A stretch of 32,374 bases of DNA from Prochlorococcus sp. AG-418-K17 (GTDB lineage Bacteria; Cyanobacteriota; Cyanobacteriia; PCC-6307; Cyanobiaceae): positions 1-32,374 of the forward strand of contig QCMD01000009.1 of NCBI GenBank assembly GCA_003214055.1, written 5' to 3'. This document shows, one piece after another, positions 21,196 through 29,634 of this stretch. Each line of letters begins with the position of its first letter. Position 1 is the stretch's first letter. Below the pieces are notes generated by a model. The model worked only from the letters and a program-made list of their open reading frames with translations, made no database searches and had not been told where the DNA came from. Made by a program: the position numbers and the translations under genes.

Positions 21196-21945
21196 ATGCA
21201 GAATCTTGTATCAAAAAAAGAAGAAGAGGAAAGAAGATTAAAAGCTTTAGCAGAATATAGGATTTTGGGAACCAAGCCAGAATCATGTTATGACGATATT
21301 ACAAAAATTGCTGCTAAAACCTGTAATGTGCCTATTTCTTTAATGACTTTGGTAGACAAGGATAAACAATGGTTTAAATCCAAAATAGGACTTCAAATAT
21401 CAGAAACTAGAAGAGATTGGTCTTTTTGTACACATGCAATAAAAGAAAATAGTCCATTAATCATTCGTGATGCTTTCCAAGATGAAAGATTTATAAATAA
21501 TCCATTGGTAACTGGAGATCCAAAGATTCGTTTTTATGCAGGTTTTCCCCTTAGGAATAGTGATGGGAACAAGCTTGGCACTCTCTGTGTAATAGATAGA
21601 AAGCCAGGAAATCTAACTACACAACAATTTAATATTATGGAATTATTATCCAAGCAAATAGTTTCATTTTTAGAACTTAGGAAAAAATCATTAAATTTGT
21701 TAGATGCATTGTCTAATTTGCATAAGCAGGAAGGAATTTTATCTGTATGTTCATATTGCAGAGAAGTGAAAAATAAGGAGGGCGATTGGATGCATTTAGA
21801 AAAATATCTTTCGAAAATTAGTGATATTAGATTCAGTCATGGGGTTTGTGATAATTGTATGGAAAAACATTTCCCAGATGTAATCGAAGTATGGAATAAA
21901 AAGGATTTTTTTGAAGATGGTCAAAAAAGGTTCTTAGAGTCCTAG
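21196..21945 (+). CDS. GAF-domain protein with C-terminal four-cysteine domain, 249 aa
   Basis: Residues about 25-165 form a GAF domain with the typical tract AAKTCNVPISLMTLVDKDKQWFKSKIG and the closing FYAGFPLR...LGTLCVIDRKP. GAF domains bind small ligands or chromophores; no bilin-binding cysteine is evident. Residues 181-225 carry CSYC (185-188), GDWMHLEKYLS and FSHGVCDNC (CDNC at 218-221). This module is often seen at the ends of response regulators and kinases, and probably binds zinc. There is no kinase, cyclase or DNA-binding output here, so the protein likely signals by protein contact. Confidence 0.87.
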   Translation: MQNLVSKKEEEERRLKALAEYRILGTKPESCYDDITKIAAKTCNVPISLMTLVDKDKQWFKSKIGLQISETRRDWSFCTHAIKENSPLIIRDAFQDERFINNPLVTGDPKIRFYAGFPLRNSDGNKLGTLCVIDRKPGNLTTQQFNIMELLSKQIVSFLELRKKSLNLLDALSNLHKQEGILSVCSYCREVKNKEGDWMHLEKYLSKISDIRFSHGVCDNCMEKHFPDVIEVWNKKDFFEDGQKRFLES

Positions 21946-22033
21946 ATTCAATACCCTGCTTTTTATTGTTTAATCTATTTTCTAAACAAATTCTTAATTT
22001 GGTGGTTAGTATTGTATAAATTTTGACTAGAAA

Positions 22034-22519
22034 ATGTTATTAGGAACTTTATTAACAGGTGAAATTGCTAAAAGTGCATTAGTAGCATATGTTCATTATT
22101 TAGGAATTATATTGTGTTTCGGTTCTCTTTTGTTTGAAAGATCGACTCTCAAGGTAGGTCTTAATAGAAATGAGACGATCTCAATGATAATTGCAGATGT
22201 GGTTTATGGTTTAGCAGGAGTTGCCATATTAATTACTGGTATATTACGTGTTAAGTATTTTGGGCAAGGAGGTGATTTCTATACGGCTAATCCTGTGTTT
22301 TGGATAAAGGTTTCGCTCTACATTTTGGTTGGCTTACTTTCTTTATACCCAACAACAACATATATCCTCTGGGCAATTCCACTAAGTAAGAATAAACTAC
22401 CTGAAATCTCAGAAAACCTAGTTAAGAGGTTTAGACTAATCATCACTACCGAATTAGTTGGCTTTGCAACAATACCTTTGTTCGCAACTCTTATGGCTAG
22501 AGGTGTAGGTTTAGGTTGA
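22034..22519 (+). CDS. DUF2214 family membrane protein, 161 aa
   Basis: The protein has four hydrophobic helices and matches DUF2214: ALVAYVHYLGIILCFGSLLFER at the start, then ADVVYGLAGVAILITGILRVKYFGQG, then NPVFWIKVSLYILVGLLSLYPT, then a final helix near TTELVGFATIPLFATLMARG. A histidine in helix one (AYVHYLG) and others could bind heme, but this is not established. The stop TGA overlaps the TTG start of the next gene, so the pair is coupled. Function is unknown. Confidence 0.85.
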   Translation: MLLGTLLTGEIAKSALVAYVHYLGIILCFGSLLFERSTLKVGLNRNETISMIIADVVYGLAGVAILITGILRVKYFGQGGDFYTANPVFWIKVSLYILVGLLSLYPTTTYILWAIPLSKNKLPEISENLVKRFRLIITTELVGFATIPLFATLMARGVGLG

Positions 22520-23058
22520 AAAATTTATTTTTAGAAAGAAATTGTTTAATAAGTGCTAACAAAATATATAGATGGAGTTTAAGTTATAAGATTTCTAAAT
22601 CTAAAAAAGAGATTATTTTTATTGGTTTAAATCCTTCATTATCAGATGCAGTTTTCTTGGATCATACAACAAAAAAGATAATTAAAATCTCGAAAAATAA
22701 TAATTATGGCAAAGTAAAATTAATCAATTTATTTGCTCTCATTTCAAGTAATCCAGAAAGACTCTTTAATCACAAAAACCCTGTTGGGTATTTAAATAAT
22801 AATCATATTTATAAAAACTTAAAACATTGGTCTGAAAATAAAAATTGTGATTTATGGTTAGGTTGGGGTAACAAAGGGAAATTTCTAAATAGAAATAAAA
22901 AAATAACAAAAAAAATAATGCAATTTAACGCAATTAGGAAAAATAATTTTGATAATCCTCTTGGACCGCTTTTAATTAAGAAAACAATCAAAGATAATCC
23001 AATACATCCTCTATACTGTTCTGATAATTCCATTCTTAAAGCTTTAAAAACGATTTGA
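22516..23058 (+). CDS. DUF1643 family protein, 180 aa
   Basis: The N-terminal IIFIGLNPSLSDAVFLDHTTKKI and GKVKLINLFALISSNPERL match the DUF1643 pattern (LNPS.AD...D.T......GYG...V.NLFA.R...P..L). The C-terminal WLGWGNKG segment fits as well. The family is small, soluble and uncharacterised; it is often encoded in phages and islands. The start is TTG at 22516, sharing TTGA with the upstream stop. The C-terminus is Lys/Asn rich. Confidence 0.8.
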   Translation: MKNLFLERNCLISANKIYRWSLSYKISKSKKEIIFIGLNPSLSDAVFLDHTTKKIIKISKNNNYGKVKLINLFALISSNPERLFNHKNPVGYLNNNHIYKNLKHWSENKNCDLWLGWGNKGKFLNRNKKITKKIMQFNAIRKNNFDNPLGPLLIKKTIKDNPIHPLYCSDNSILKALKTI

Positions 23059-23123
23059 TGCAAAGGTTTAAGAGGCAAATAATTTTAACTTATGTTAATA
23101 TAAGTTTAAGAACGGGTCCAATT

Positions 23124-23252
23124 ATGAGTAACACAAAGCAACTGAAAAAACTTAAAAAATTAAATGTAAAAGCAGAAAAATGTCTTACAAGAGATGAAGC
23201 ACAAAAAATATTGATAAAGGCTACTAAAGCGCAGAGTAAAATAAATTTTTAA
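23124..23252 (+). CDS. small basic protein, 42 aa
   Basis: I choose ATG 23124, giving MSNTKQLKKLKKLNVKAEKC followed by LTRDEAQKILIKATKAQSKINF. The frame is open upstream to TTG 23055, but that part overlaps the preceding gene and reads as random. The product is a Lys-rich amphipathic helix pair and could bind nucleic acid. Same strand as the DUF1643 gene, 65 bases downstream. Confidence 0.5.
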   Translation: MSNTKQLKKLKKLNVKAEKCLTRDEAQKILIKATKAQSKINF

Positions 23253-23347
23253 ATTTGATTTTTGCTTTTTTTTAGAAATAATTTATCAAAAAAATTTTAC
23301 AAATATTTTTCTAATTATTTAGAATTTCTCTATTCTATTTAATTTTG

Positions 23348-24076
23348 ATGGTTTTTAATATTATTAAAATGAGAAAATCCGATGATAGATTTTTATCAAG
23401 GAGAGATTGGCTGCATTCAATGCATTCATTTTCTTTTGCAGAGCATAGAGATCCAGGATGGGATAATTTTGGGAATATTAGAGTTATAAACGAAGATATT
23501 ATTTCTCCAAATTCTGGCTTTAATATGCATTCTCATTCCGACATGGAGATAATTACTGTTGTTACTAAAGGTGCAATTACTCATCGGGACTCATTAAATA
23601 ATTCAGGAAAAATTTATGAAAATGAAGTTCAAGTTATGTCAGCTGGTACTGGGATTACTCACAGTGAGAAAAATGAAGAGAATAAACCCTGTGAGTTATT
23701 TCAGATTTGGATTTATCCCAAAAAAAGTAATCTCAAGCCTGACTATAAGCAAAAATCATTTAAAAAAGGCATAGGAGAGAATCTCGTTATTGATTACTTA
23801 GATGGTAAAAATAATCTTTTAATAAATCAAGATATCTCTTTATGGCGTTGTAAATATAAGCCTATTAAAGAAAAAAAATTGCCATTAAAAATTGATAAAT
23901 ATAATTGGATACAAATAATAGAAGGTAATCTTTTATTAAAAAGTAAAGACTCTAATTCAAATATACGTCTCGAATCTGGTGATGGCTTGGGTTTTGAAGT
24001 TAATTATTATGATGATGTCTCTATAGATACTGAAAAAGACCTAGATTTTCTCTTATTTTCGATGCCTTCCTTATAG
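23348..24076 (+). CDS. pirin family protein (bicupin)
   Basis: Pirins are two-domain cupins that bind a metal in the N-terminal domain; some act as quercetin dioxygenases or as redox-sensing cofactors. The metal site is complete: His61 and His63 in FNMHSHSDMEI, His105 and Glu107 in GTGITHSE. The N-terminal RDWLHSMHSFSFAEHRDPGWDNFGNIRVINED is the YhhW-type beginning. The C-terminal domain is more diverged and has no metal ligands, as in other members. The start is ATG 23348, preceded by an in-frame TTG. 242 residues, near the family norm of 230-240. Confidence 0.9.
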   Translation: MVFNIIKMRKSDDRFLSRRDWLHSMHSFSFAEHRDPGWDNFGNIRVINEDIISPNSGFNMHSHSDMEIITVVTKGAITHRDSLNNSGKIYENEVQVMSAGTGITHSEKNEENKPCELFQIWIYPKKSNLKPDYKQKSFKKGIGENLVIDYLDGKNNLLINQDISLWRCKYKPIKEKKLPLKIDKYNWIQIIEGNLLLKSKDSNSNIRLESGDGLGFEVNYYDDVSIDTEKDLDFLLFSMPSL

Positions 24077-24089
24077 TTTATATTTTAAT

Positions 24090-24404
24090 TTACTCGTCAA
24101 CTCCTTTATTAAATGCGTTTAAGGCTTGCAAAGCCATATTAAGGTGAACTTCCATAGCACCAAGAGCAATTAAAGAATTTGGTGATTTATCTTTTAGTAA
24201 ATTCTCTTTTCTTTTTGATAACTCGTTAACTACTTTTTTAGTTGAAGCTTCCCAATTGTTTATTAAATCTTCAAATTCTCTTTTTTCAGGACTTTCTATT
24301 TCTGATAATTCATCAGAAAAATGAGAATCCTTTTGTGCCTTAAGCATCAAGTAACTTAATTTTTTATGGCTTATTGCTTGAGGTAAATTGTTAGATTCAC
24401 TCAT
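24090..24404 (-). CDS. helical hypothetical protein, 104 aa
   Basis: From ATG 24404 the protein is all-helical and acidic, with SHKKLSYLMLKAQKDSHFSDELSEIES, then a long helix EFEDLINNWEASTKKVVNELSKRK, and finally LIALGAMEVHLNMALQALNAF. The last segment looks like a conserved hydrophobic helix. An upstream TTG (24428) adds eight residues. It follows murD on the same strand after an 86-base gap containing a GC-rich stem-loop. Family not recognised. Confidence 0.65.
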   Translation of the reverse strand: MSESNNLPQAISHKKLSYLMLKAQKDSHFSDELSEIESPEKREFEDLINNWEASTKKVVNELSKRKENLLKDKSPNSLIALGAMEVHLNMALQALNAFNKGVDE

Positions 24405-24457
24405 TGCTAATAGTTGATTTATAGTCAAAATCTAACTAATCAAGTGAATATTTGCTA

Positions 24458-24487
24458 GAGGGGAGACGGTTGTGATGACCGACCTGC
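24458..24487. other. GC-rich stem-loop between murD and the next gene
   Basis: In a window of about 70% A+T, these 30 bases are about 63% G+C. CGGT (24467-24470) and ACCG (24478-24481) form a short stem with a 7-base loop; AGGGG and GACCTGCC flank it. No T-run follows on either strand, so it is not a terminator. It may be part of the leader of the gene at 24404 or an unrecognised small RNA. I do not match it to a known family. Confidence 0.4.
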
Positions 24488-24490
24488 CAA

Positions 24491-25921
24491 TTATGAAATG
24501 ATACTTGAACAAAAAATAGATTTATTAACCTTTAATTTTTCACTTATTAGTTTCTTGAAATAATCTCCACGCTCTTCATAATTTTTGAATTGATCAAAAC
24601 TAGAGCATGAAGGTGAGAATAATAATGTTCCAACCTTATTATTTTGTAAATAATGAAAAACAAAATTTAAAAGCTCTTTTAGTTCTGAAAATTCAAAAAT
24701 ATTTTTTTTAAATCCTTCATTAATAAGAGCCATTTTTAGGACTTTTGAGCTTTCTCCAAAAAGGAAAACACATTTAACTTTTTTCTTTAAAACTTTTATC
24801 CACTCACTATATTCATTACCTTTTAATCTACCACCAGCAATGATTATTATTTGACCTTTAATTGCACTTATTCCTGCAATAGATGAGTCAAAATTTGTAG
24901 CTTTACTATCGTTAATTATTTCCAGATCATTATTTTTATAAATTGTTTCCATTCTATGGGGTAATTGTTTGTAATTAGATAAAGAATCCTTAATCTTCTT
25001 TCCAGATAATCCAACTTTTCTTGCTGCTGCAATCACCAATAAAAGATTTTGAAGATTATGCATTCCTTTTAAAGAAAAATGTTCAAGTTTGAATAATTTC
25101 AATCCTCTCTCAACAATGAACCCTTGATCATCGATCCAATAATCGCATTGAATAAAATTTGATTTATCTAAACTAGTTGTTATCCAAACCCCTTTTGATA
25201 GCGAACTGTAGTGATTCCTTAGGTTTTTATCGTCATAATTATAAATTCTAAAATTAGATTTTTCTAGCAAGCTTTTTTTTATGTTGAAATAGTTTTCAAG
25301 TGTTTTATGTCTTTCAATATGATCTTCTGTGAAGGTTGTCCATATTCCAATATTAGGTTTTACTTCTGGAGATATTTCTATTTGATAACTGCTTAATTCA
25401 GCTACAAGCCAATCAATTTTTTCATGTTTTTTGGAGTGAGCATATTTGCATAAAGGTGTACCAATATTTCCAGCAAAAGGAGCATATAATCCATTATTGC
25501 AGAGTATATGGCTTAATAGATGAGTAACAGAAGTCTTGCCATTAGTGCCAGTAATACCTATCCAATTTGTGTCTTTTAAAATTTCCCATGCAACATTAAT
25601 TTCTCCAATTACTTTAATTCCCTTTTTTTTTAATTCAATAATAGTTACATGGTCATAAGGTATTGATGGACTTACAACAACAGATTCGATCTCTTTTACA
25701 AAAGGTTGTATTTTTTCAAATATAAATTCTTTATTCAGAGAAACTAGTATATTAAGCTCTTCTAATTCTGTTTTTCTTTCTAAGAATTCTTTCCCATCTT
25801 TACTTTCCCAAACAATTACTCTCTTATTGATGCTTCTCAAATACTTGGCAGCCCAAAATCCAGATTTACCTAATCCAATTACAAGATTAATATTTCTTTT
25901 ACTTGAATGATTATCTATCAT
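24491..25921 (-). CDS. murD: UDP-N-acetylmuramoylalanine--D-glutamate ligase
   Basis: MurD adds D-glutamate to UDP-MurNAc-L-alanine in the cytoplasm, an essential step of peptidoglycan synthesis. The ATP-binding loop is [10 protein letters not shown] (residues 122-131). The N-terminal Rossmann-type domain has [16 protein letters not shown] (13-28). The central domain has AELSSYQIE and [17 protein letters not shown], and the C-terminal domain INDSKATN and HRMETI. ATG 25921 gives 476 residues, typical length. The longer frame from a TTG at 25969 adds 16 Asn/Ile-rich residues not seen in the family. Confidence 0.95.
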   Translation of the reverse strand: MIDNHSSKRNINLVIGLGKSGFWAAKYLRSINKRVIVWESKDGKEFLERKTELEELNILVSLNKEFIFEKIQPFVKEIESVVVSPSIPYDHVTIIELKKKGIKVIGEINVAWEILKDTNWIGITGTNGKTSVTHLLSHILCNNGLYAPFAGNIGTPLCKYAHSKKHEKIDWLVAELSSYQIEISPEVKPNIGIWTTFTEDHIERHKTLENYFNIKKSLLEKSNFRIYNYDDKNLRNHYSSLSKGVWITTSLDKSNFIQCDYWIDDQGFIVERGLKLFKLEHFSLKGMHNLQNLLLVIAAARKVGLSGKKIKDSLSNYKQLPHRMETIYKNNDLEIINDSKATNFDSSIAGISAIKGQIIIIAGGRLKGNEYSEWIKVLKKKVKCVFLFGESSKVLKMALINEGFKKNIFEFSELKELLNFVFHYLQNNKVGTLLFSPSCSSFDQFKNYEERGDYFKKLISEKLKVNKSIFCSSIIS

Positions 25922-26021
25922 TAAATTTATAATTATATTTATATTAATTGTGTTTAAGGAGTAATTCAATCATGAGATCTTTCTTCAAAATTTATAGTAT
26001 TCGGCAAAGAAAAGTTAATTA

Positions 26022-26288
26022 ATGGAAGATAATACTACAAAATATTGGTTCTCTTGGTTTTATGAAAAGTGGGAGAAAAATGCTCCAGGTGAGTTAATTG
26101 AACAGGGTTTAACTCCGTCTCAGATTGCTGAGCGTTTTGTTAATGAAAACCATGATAGTTTTATTCAATTGTCAAAAAAAATTGATGAAAAAAATTATGA
26201 TGCCTTAACAGAGTTTATGAAACTCTCAGAGAGTGAATTACATATCTTGAAGTATTTTCTAAAGTTAGTAAAAATGAAAAATTTATAA
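26022..26288 (+). CDS. hypothetical protein, 88 aa, paralogue of 15223 gene
   Basis: The product is acidic, helical and soluble. It shares ordered landmarks with the 107-aa protein at 15223: WFSWFYEKW, PSQIAERFVNENH and KIDEKNYDALTEFMKLSESELHI. This identifies a small local family, otherwise unknown to me. It lies divergently from murD with 100 bases between the starts. Its last six bases overlap the end of the convergent dehydrogenase gene. Clear ATG start. Confidence 0.68.
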   Translation: MEDNTTKYWFSWFYEKWEKNAPGELIEQGLTPSQIAERFVNENHDSFIQLSKKIDEKNYDALTEFMKLSESELHILKYFLKLVKMKNL

Positions 26289-27212
26289 AAAGTTACTAAG
26301 TATTTCAAGGCTTTTTTCCCATAAATTTTTTCTTTCTTTTTTATTCATGGCGAAAGGAGAAGTTGGGGATAGTTTTGGATGACCTCTGAAATTAAATCTA
26401 GGACCATAATGATCACCCCCTCTTGCGTCTGGAGAAGTAGCTGCAAAAAGTTGAGGTAAAGCTCCCATCTCAGCAGTTTGAAAAATAGGGCTAAATAATT
26501 CCAAGGAGAATGTTTCTATTGGACTAGGGTTAGGTTTTTGAGCAGTAAAGAGATTTGTTTTTGCAATTCCAGGGTGAGCAGCTAAAGAAAGTATATTTTT
26601 ATGCTTTAAGTTCTCATTTAGTTCCAAAGCAAACATTACGTTTGCCAATTTGCTATTGGAGTAAGATTCCCATTTATTGTAATAGTTCTCGGCTTTCAGA
26701 TTTTCCCAACCAACTTTGCCAAAAAATTGTGCCCCGGAAGTAACCGTAACTATTCTAGATTCTTCTTTTTTTTCAATAATTGGAAGTAGCTTTAGGGTCA
26801 AAAGCATATGAGCTAGATGATTTACTGCAAATTGTATTTCATATCCCTGGGCACTAAGAGTTTTAGGCGGATGCATAATGCCTGCATTATTGATTAGTAA
26901 ATCCAAATTTTCAAAATCATCAAAAATTTTGGACTGAACTTTAACAATATTTTTTAAATCTGACAAATCTAATTCTAAAGGTGTAAATATTCCTTCAGGA
27001 TTAAGACCTTTAAGTTTTTTGATAGTTTGATTAGCTTTTTCAAGCGATCTACAAGCTATAACAACATGAGCATTTTTTTCGGCTAAGGCCTTTGCAGAGT
27101 AGTATCCAAGACCACTATTCGCACCAGTAATTAGCGCAGTTTTGCCTCTAAGGTTTGGAATATTAGATGTTTCCCAGTTGGAGATTTTAGGTCTTGAAAT
27201 AGTGGCAGTCAT
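26283..27212 (-). CDS. short-chain dehydrogenase/reductase, protochlorophyllide-reductase-like group
   Basis: This is an NAD(P)-dependent SDR with the cofactor motif TGANSGLG at residues 29-36, NNAGI at 108-112 and the catalytic YSNSK (Tyr184, Lys188) preceded by Ser159 in VTVTSGAQ. Pieces such as ARGGDHYGP and AFAVNHLAH-like QFAVNHLAHMLLT match the retinol-dehydrogenase/POR-like SDRs. A true light-dependent POR is usually longer and carries a POR-specific loop, so I do not call it POR. Start ATG 27212, 309 residues. Substrate unknown. Confidence 0.87.
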   Translation of the reverse strand: MTATISRPKISNWETSNIPNLRGKTALITGANSGLGYYSAKALAEKNAHVVIACRSLEKANQTIKKLKGLNPEGIFTPLELDLSDLKNIVKVQSKIFDDFENLDLLINNAGIMHPPKTLSAQGYEIQFAVNHLAHMLLTLKLLPIIEKKEESRIVTVTSGAQFFGKVGWENLKAENYYNKWESYSNSKLANVMFALELNENLKHKNILSLAAHPGIAKTNLFTAQKPNPSPIETFSLELFSPIFQTAEMGALPQLFAATSPDARGGDHYGPRFNFRGHPKLSPTSPFAMNKKERKNLWEKSLEILSNFL

Positions 27213-27320
27213 TTAGTAATCCTGCAAATTGCTTTGGAATTTAACCAAAATTTAATTACATTTCTACTGTAAATACTGGAAGTCAGTATCGTGAGCCCTT
27301 TTTGAAGGTACTATTTAAAA

Positions 27321-28070
27321 TTATTTTTCAATTGCATATTGCCATTCGTTATTTTGAGATAAACTTTTCTCTCTAAGTAGCTGTAATTTCCTACTATTTA
27401 TTTTAATAACTATCCCATTAGTTGGATATTTCGCAAATATTTTTCTCTCTAACCAATTTTTTTTATATATATGGATTTCGCTTGTATGATTTGTGAAGTA
27501 ACTGTCAGGGGTGCTGAAGCCACATTTTTTAAGATAGTTAAGGGTTTCGTATTGATTAAGTCTTCCATTAAGTATTTGGAAACAACAAAAGCTGAGATTT
27601 TCTCCAATCCCTTTCTTATTATTGAGGTATTTTCTTGTAATTCTTTGGGAAATTCCGGCAACTTGATTTGTAGCGTATAGTTCGCCTCTAATTTGAAAAT
27701 CTCGTTTGATAGGAATACAATCGGGGATGTTTTTAATTTGTTTAATTTTGCTTGAGACATCAATTCCTTTTTTTGTAATAGCTTTATTAAAATTGCCATT
27801 TATATATCTAATTGCAATAGCACAGCCATCAATTTTTGGTTGAATGCTTAATCTTGTTTTTGTTAATAAACTTTCCAAAAATTCTTTATAGTTTTCTTTA
27901 GCTAATTTTGGCAAAAGGTTATTATTTTTTTGATTAAAGTAGTCAGCTTCTTGATCAAGAGGAATAAAAAGTTTTTCAAGTTGCTTAAATGCATCATCGG
28001 AAATTATGCCTTCGCCTATTCTGTATTGTTCATCTAGATACTTAACATCTCTCACTAATAAATTATTCAT
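27321..28070 (-). CDS. truncated NAD+-type DNA ligase: Ia region plus adenylation domain only
   Basis: NAD+-type ligases attach AMP to a lysine before sealing nicks. Here the nucleotidyltransferase motifs are visible: KIDG with the adenylated Lys79 (residues 79-82), RGELY (128-132) and TNGIVIKIN (217-225). An N-terminal NMN-binding Ia-like part (YLDEQYRIGEGIISDDAFKQL, split near 11-31) is present. The protein ends at 249 residues right at motif V (EWQYAIEK), whose Lys is shifted by one position. The OB, zinc-finger, HhH and BRCT parts of a normal LigA of about 670 residues are missing. It could self-adenylate but could not seal DNA in the normal way without a partner. Confidence 0.8.
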   Translation of the reverse strand: MNNLLVRDVKYLDEQYRIGEGIISDDAFKQLEKLFIPLDQEADYFNQKNNNLLPKLAKENYKEFLESLLTKTRLSIQPKIDGCAIAIRYINGNFNKAITKKGIDVSSKIKQIKNIPDCIPIKRDFQIRGELYATNQVAGISQRITRKYLNNKKGIGENLSFCCFQILNGRLNQYETLNYLKKCGFSTPDSYFTNHTSEIHIYKKNWLERKIFAKYPTNGIVIKINSRKLQLLREKSLSQNNEWQYAIEK

Positions 28071-28344
28071 AGTAATTTTGATAAATATTTAAAAATCTTT
28101 TAGAAAAACTTTTTATAAATAAAGATTAGAAAATTAAAACTAGATATAAAAAGTAATTGACCACTAAATATTCTCCTACGCAGAGAGAGATTTAAAAGTA
28201 TAAAATGTACAAGTTAGGAGTTTAAATTAAATACTTGAATCAAACATATTTACTAAAGTGAAATAGAGAATTTTAAGTATTAATTTGCAGGCAAATTTTT
28301 GAAATTTCTATCAATACAAAAAAAATTTTTAAAATTATGAGAAA

Positions 28345-29499
28345 ATGTCATTTTTTTTAAAAGCTCAAAATACCTGGGAAAATTTTGCGAAATACAAAAT
28401 TAATGATTATGCAAAATTAAGAAATTTTGATTTTGGGCCAAATAACGAAAGTTCAGTTTCGAAATTATCACCTTTCATTACTCATAGATTATTATCGGAA
28501 TATGATCTCATTCATGATATTAAAAGTAAGTACAAAATCAAAAATTCAACTAAATTTGTTGAAGAAATATTTTGGAGAGTTTACTGGAAAGGGTGGATGG
28601 AAAATAGACCTAAAGTTTGGCGAAATTTTATTTCAGAAAACAATCTCGATTTTGATTATGAGCTATATGAAAGTGCAATTAATGGGAATACAGAAATAGA
28701 TTTTTTTAATTCTTGGGTCCAAGAATTAAAGCAGTATAACTACTTGCATAACCATACAAGAATGTGGTTTGCGAGTACTTGGATATTTAATTTAGGCCTC
28801 CCATGGCAATTGGGAGCAAAGTTTTTCTTTAAATATCTTTTTGATGGTGATGCTGCATCTAATCTCCTTAGCTGGAGATGGGTCGGAGGATTGCAAACGA
28901 AGGGAAAGCAATATCTTTTTTCATCATCAAACCTCAGAAAGTTTTCAAATAATAGATTTAATTCAGAAAAAATAAGTAATCAACAAATTTTTCTTGAAGA
29001 ATCTAATCAAATACCATTAGAAGATGAGATTTATAAAAATAATATGGACCCTAAATCAGATAATCTGATTATGTTTGAAAATGATCTGCACCTTGCAACC
29101 CTTAAAAATTTAATTCCAAGCTATAAAAAAGTATTTGTGATCCTTTTAAAAAACGAACAAAGACAAATTAAATTGTCTGAATCTGTTTTGAAATTTAAAC
29201 AAGATTTGGTCTCCGAATTTGTAGAGCAATTTAATAATATTGAACAGATTGATCCAAATTCACTGGAAATTACTTTTAAAAATACTAGCGAAATAGACAT
29301 TATTTATCCAGGGGTGGGAGAAAATTATGATTTCATTACTGAGTTTAAAAATATACACAATAAAAAAATTTTTAACCTTGTTAGAGATGAAGATTTATTT
29401 GCTTGGAAATTCGCCAAAAAAGGGTTCTTCAAATTTAAAGAAAACATTCCGAAAATTAATCAGAGAATATTTGAAAATTGTTCAAAAAATATTTTTTAA
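28345..29499 (+). CDS. photolyase/cryptochrome-like FAD-binding protein, unusual domain order
   Basis: Residues 1-205 resemble the helical FAD domain of photolyases: SKLSPFITHRLLSEY, EIFWRVYWKGW, NYLHNHTRMWFASTWIFNL and DGDAASNLLSWRWVGGLQTKG. The normal N-terminal alpha/beta antenna domain is absent. Residues 235-365 instead look like an alpha/beta domain placed after it, with NLIMFENDLHLATLKNLIPS, KVFVILL and EIDIIYPGV strands. This order suggests a circular permutation. 384 residues. It lies divergently from the ligase-like gene, 274 bases away, which fits a DNA-repair pair. Catalytic role in repair or light sensing is unproven. Confidence 0.8.
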   Translation: MSFFLKAQNTWENFAKYKINDYAKLRNFDFGPNNESSVSKLSPFITHRLLSEYDLIHDIKSKYKIKNSTKFVEEIFWRVYWKGWMENRPKVWRNFISENNLDFDYELYESAINGNTEIDFFNSWVQELKQYNYLHNHTRMWFASTWIFNLGLPWQLGAKFFFKYLFDGDAASNLLSWRWVGGLQTKGKQYLFSSSNLRKFSNNRFNSEKISNQQIFLEESNQIPLEDEIYKNNMDPKSDNLIMFENDLHLATLKNLIPSYKKVFVILLKNEQRQIKLSESVLKFKQDLVSEFVEQFNNIEQIDPNSLEITFKNTSEIDIIYPGVGENYDFITEFKNIHNKKIFNLVRDEDLFAWKFAKKGFFKFKENIPKINQRIFENCSKNIF

Positions 29500-29634
29500 C
29501 TTAAGTTAATTCTTACCCAAAAAAGAAACCTTTAGGTAAGTAAGTATAAATACTTAATTAGGTGCGACTTTTGCTGTTTAATCCACGATGAATACTATGA
29601 CTAGTTATTTTTACTTAAGGATAATTTTTTTATA

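Noticed and set aside
24458..24487. tRNA or terminator at the GC-rich stem-loop
   Set aside because: No cloverleaf can be drawn and there is no T-run.
26283..27212. Calling the dehydrogenase a light-dependent protochlorophyllide reductase
   Set aside because: General SDR motifs are present but no POR-specific cysteines or loop that I can identify.
27449..27799. 116-codon minus-strand frame inside the ligase-like gene
   Set aside because: Alternative frame of a region whose ligase motifs are in the other frame.
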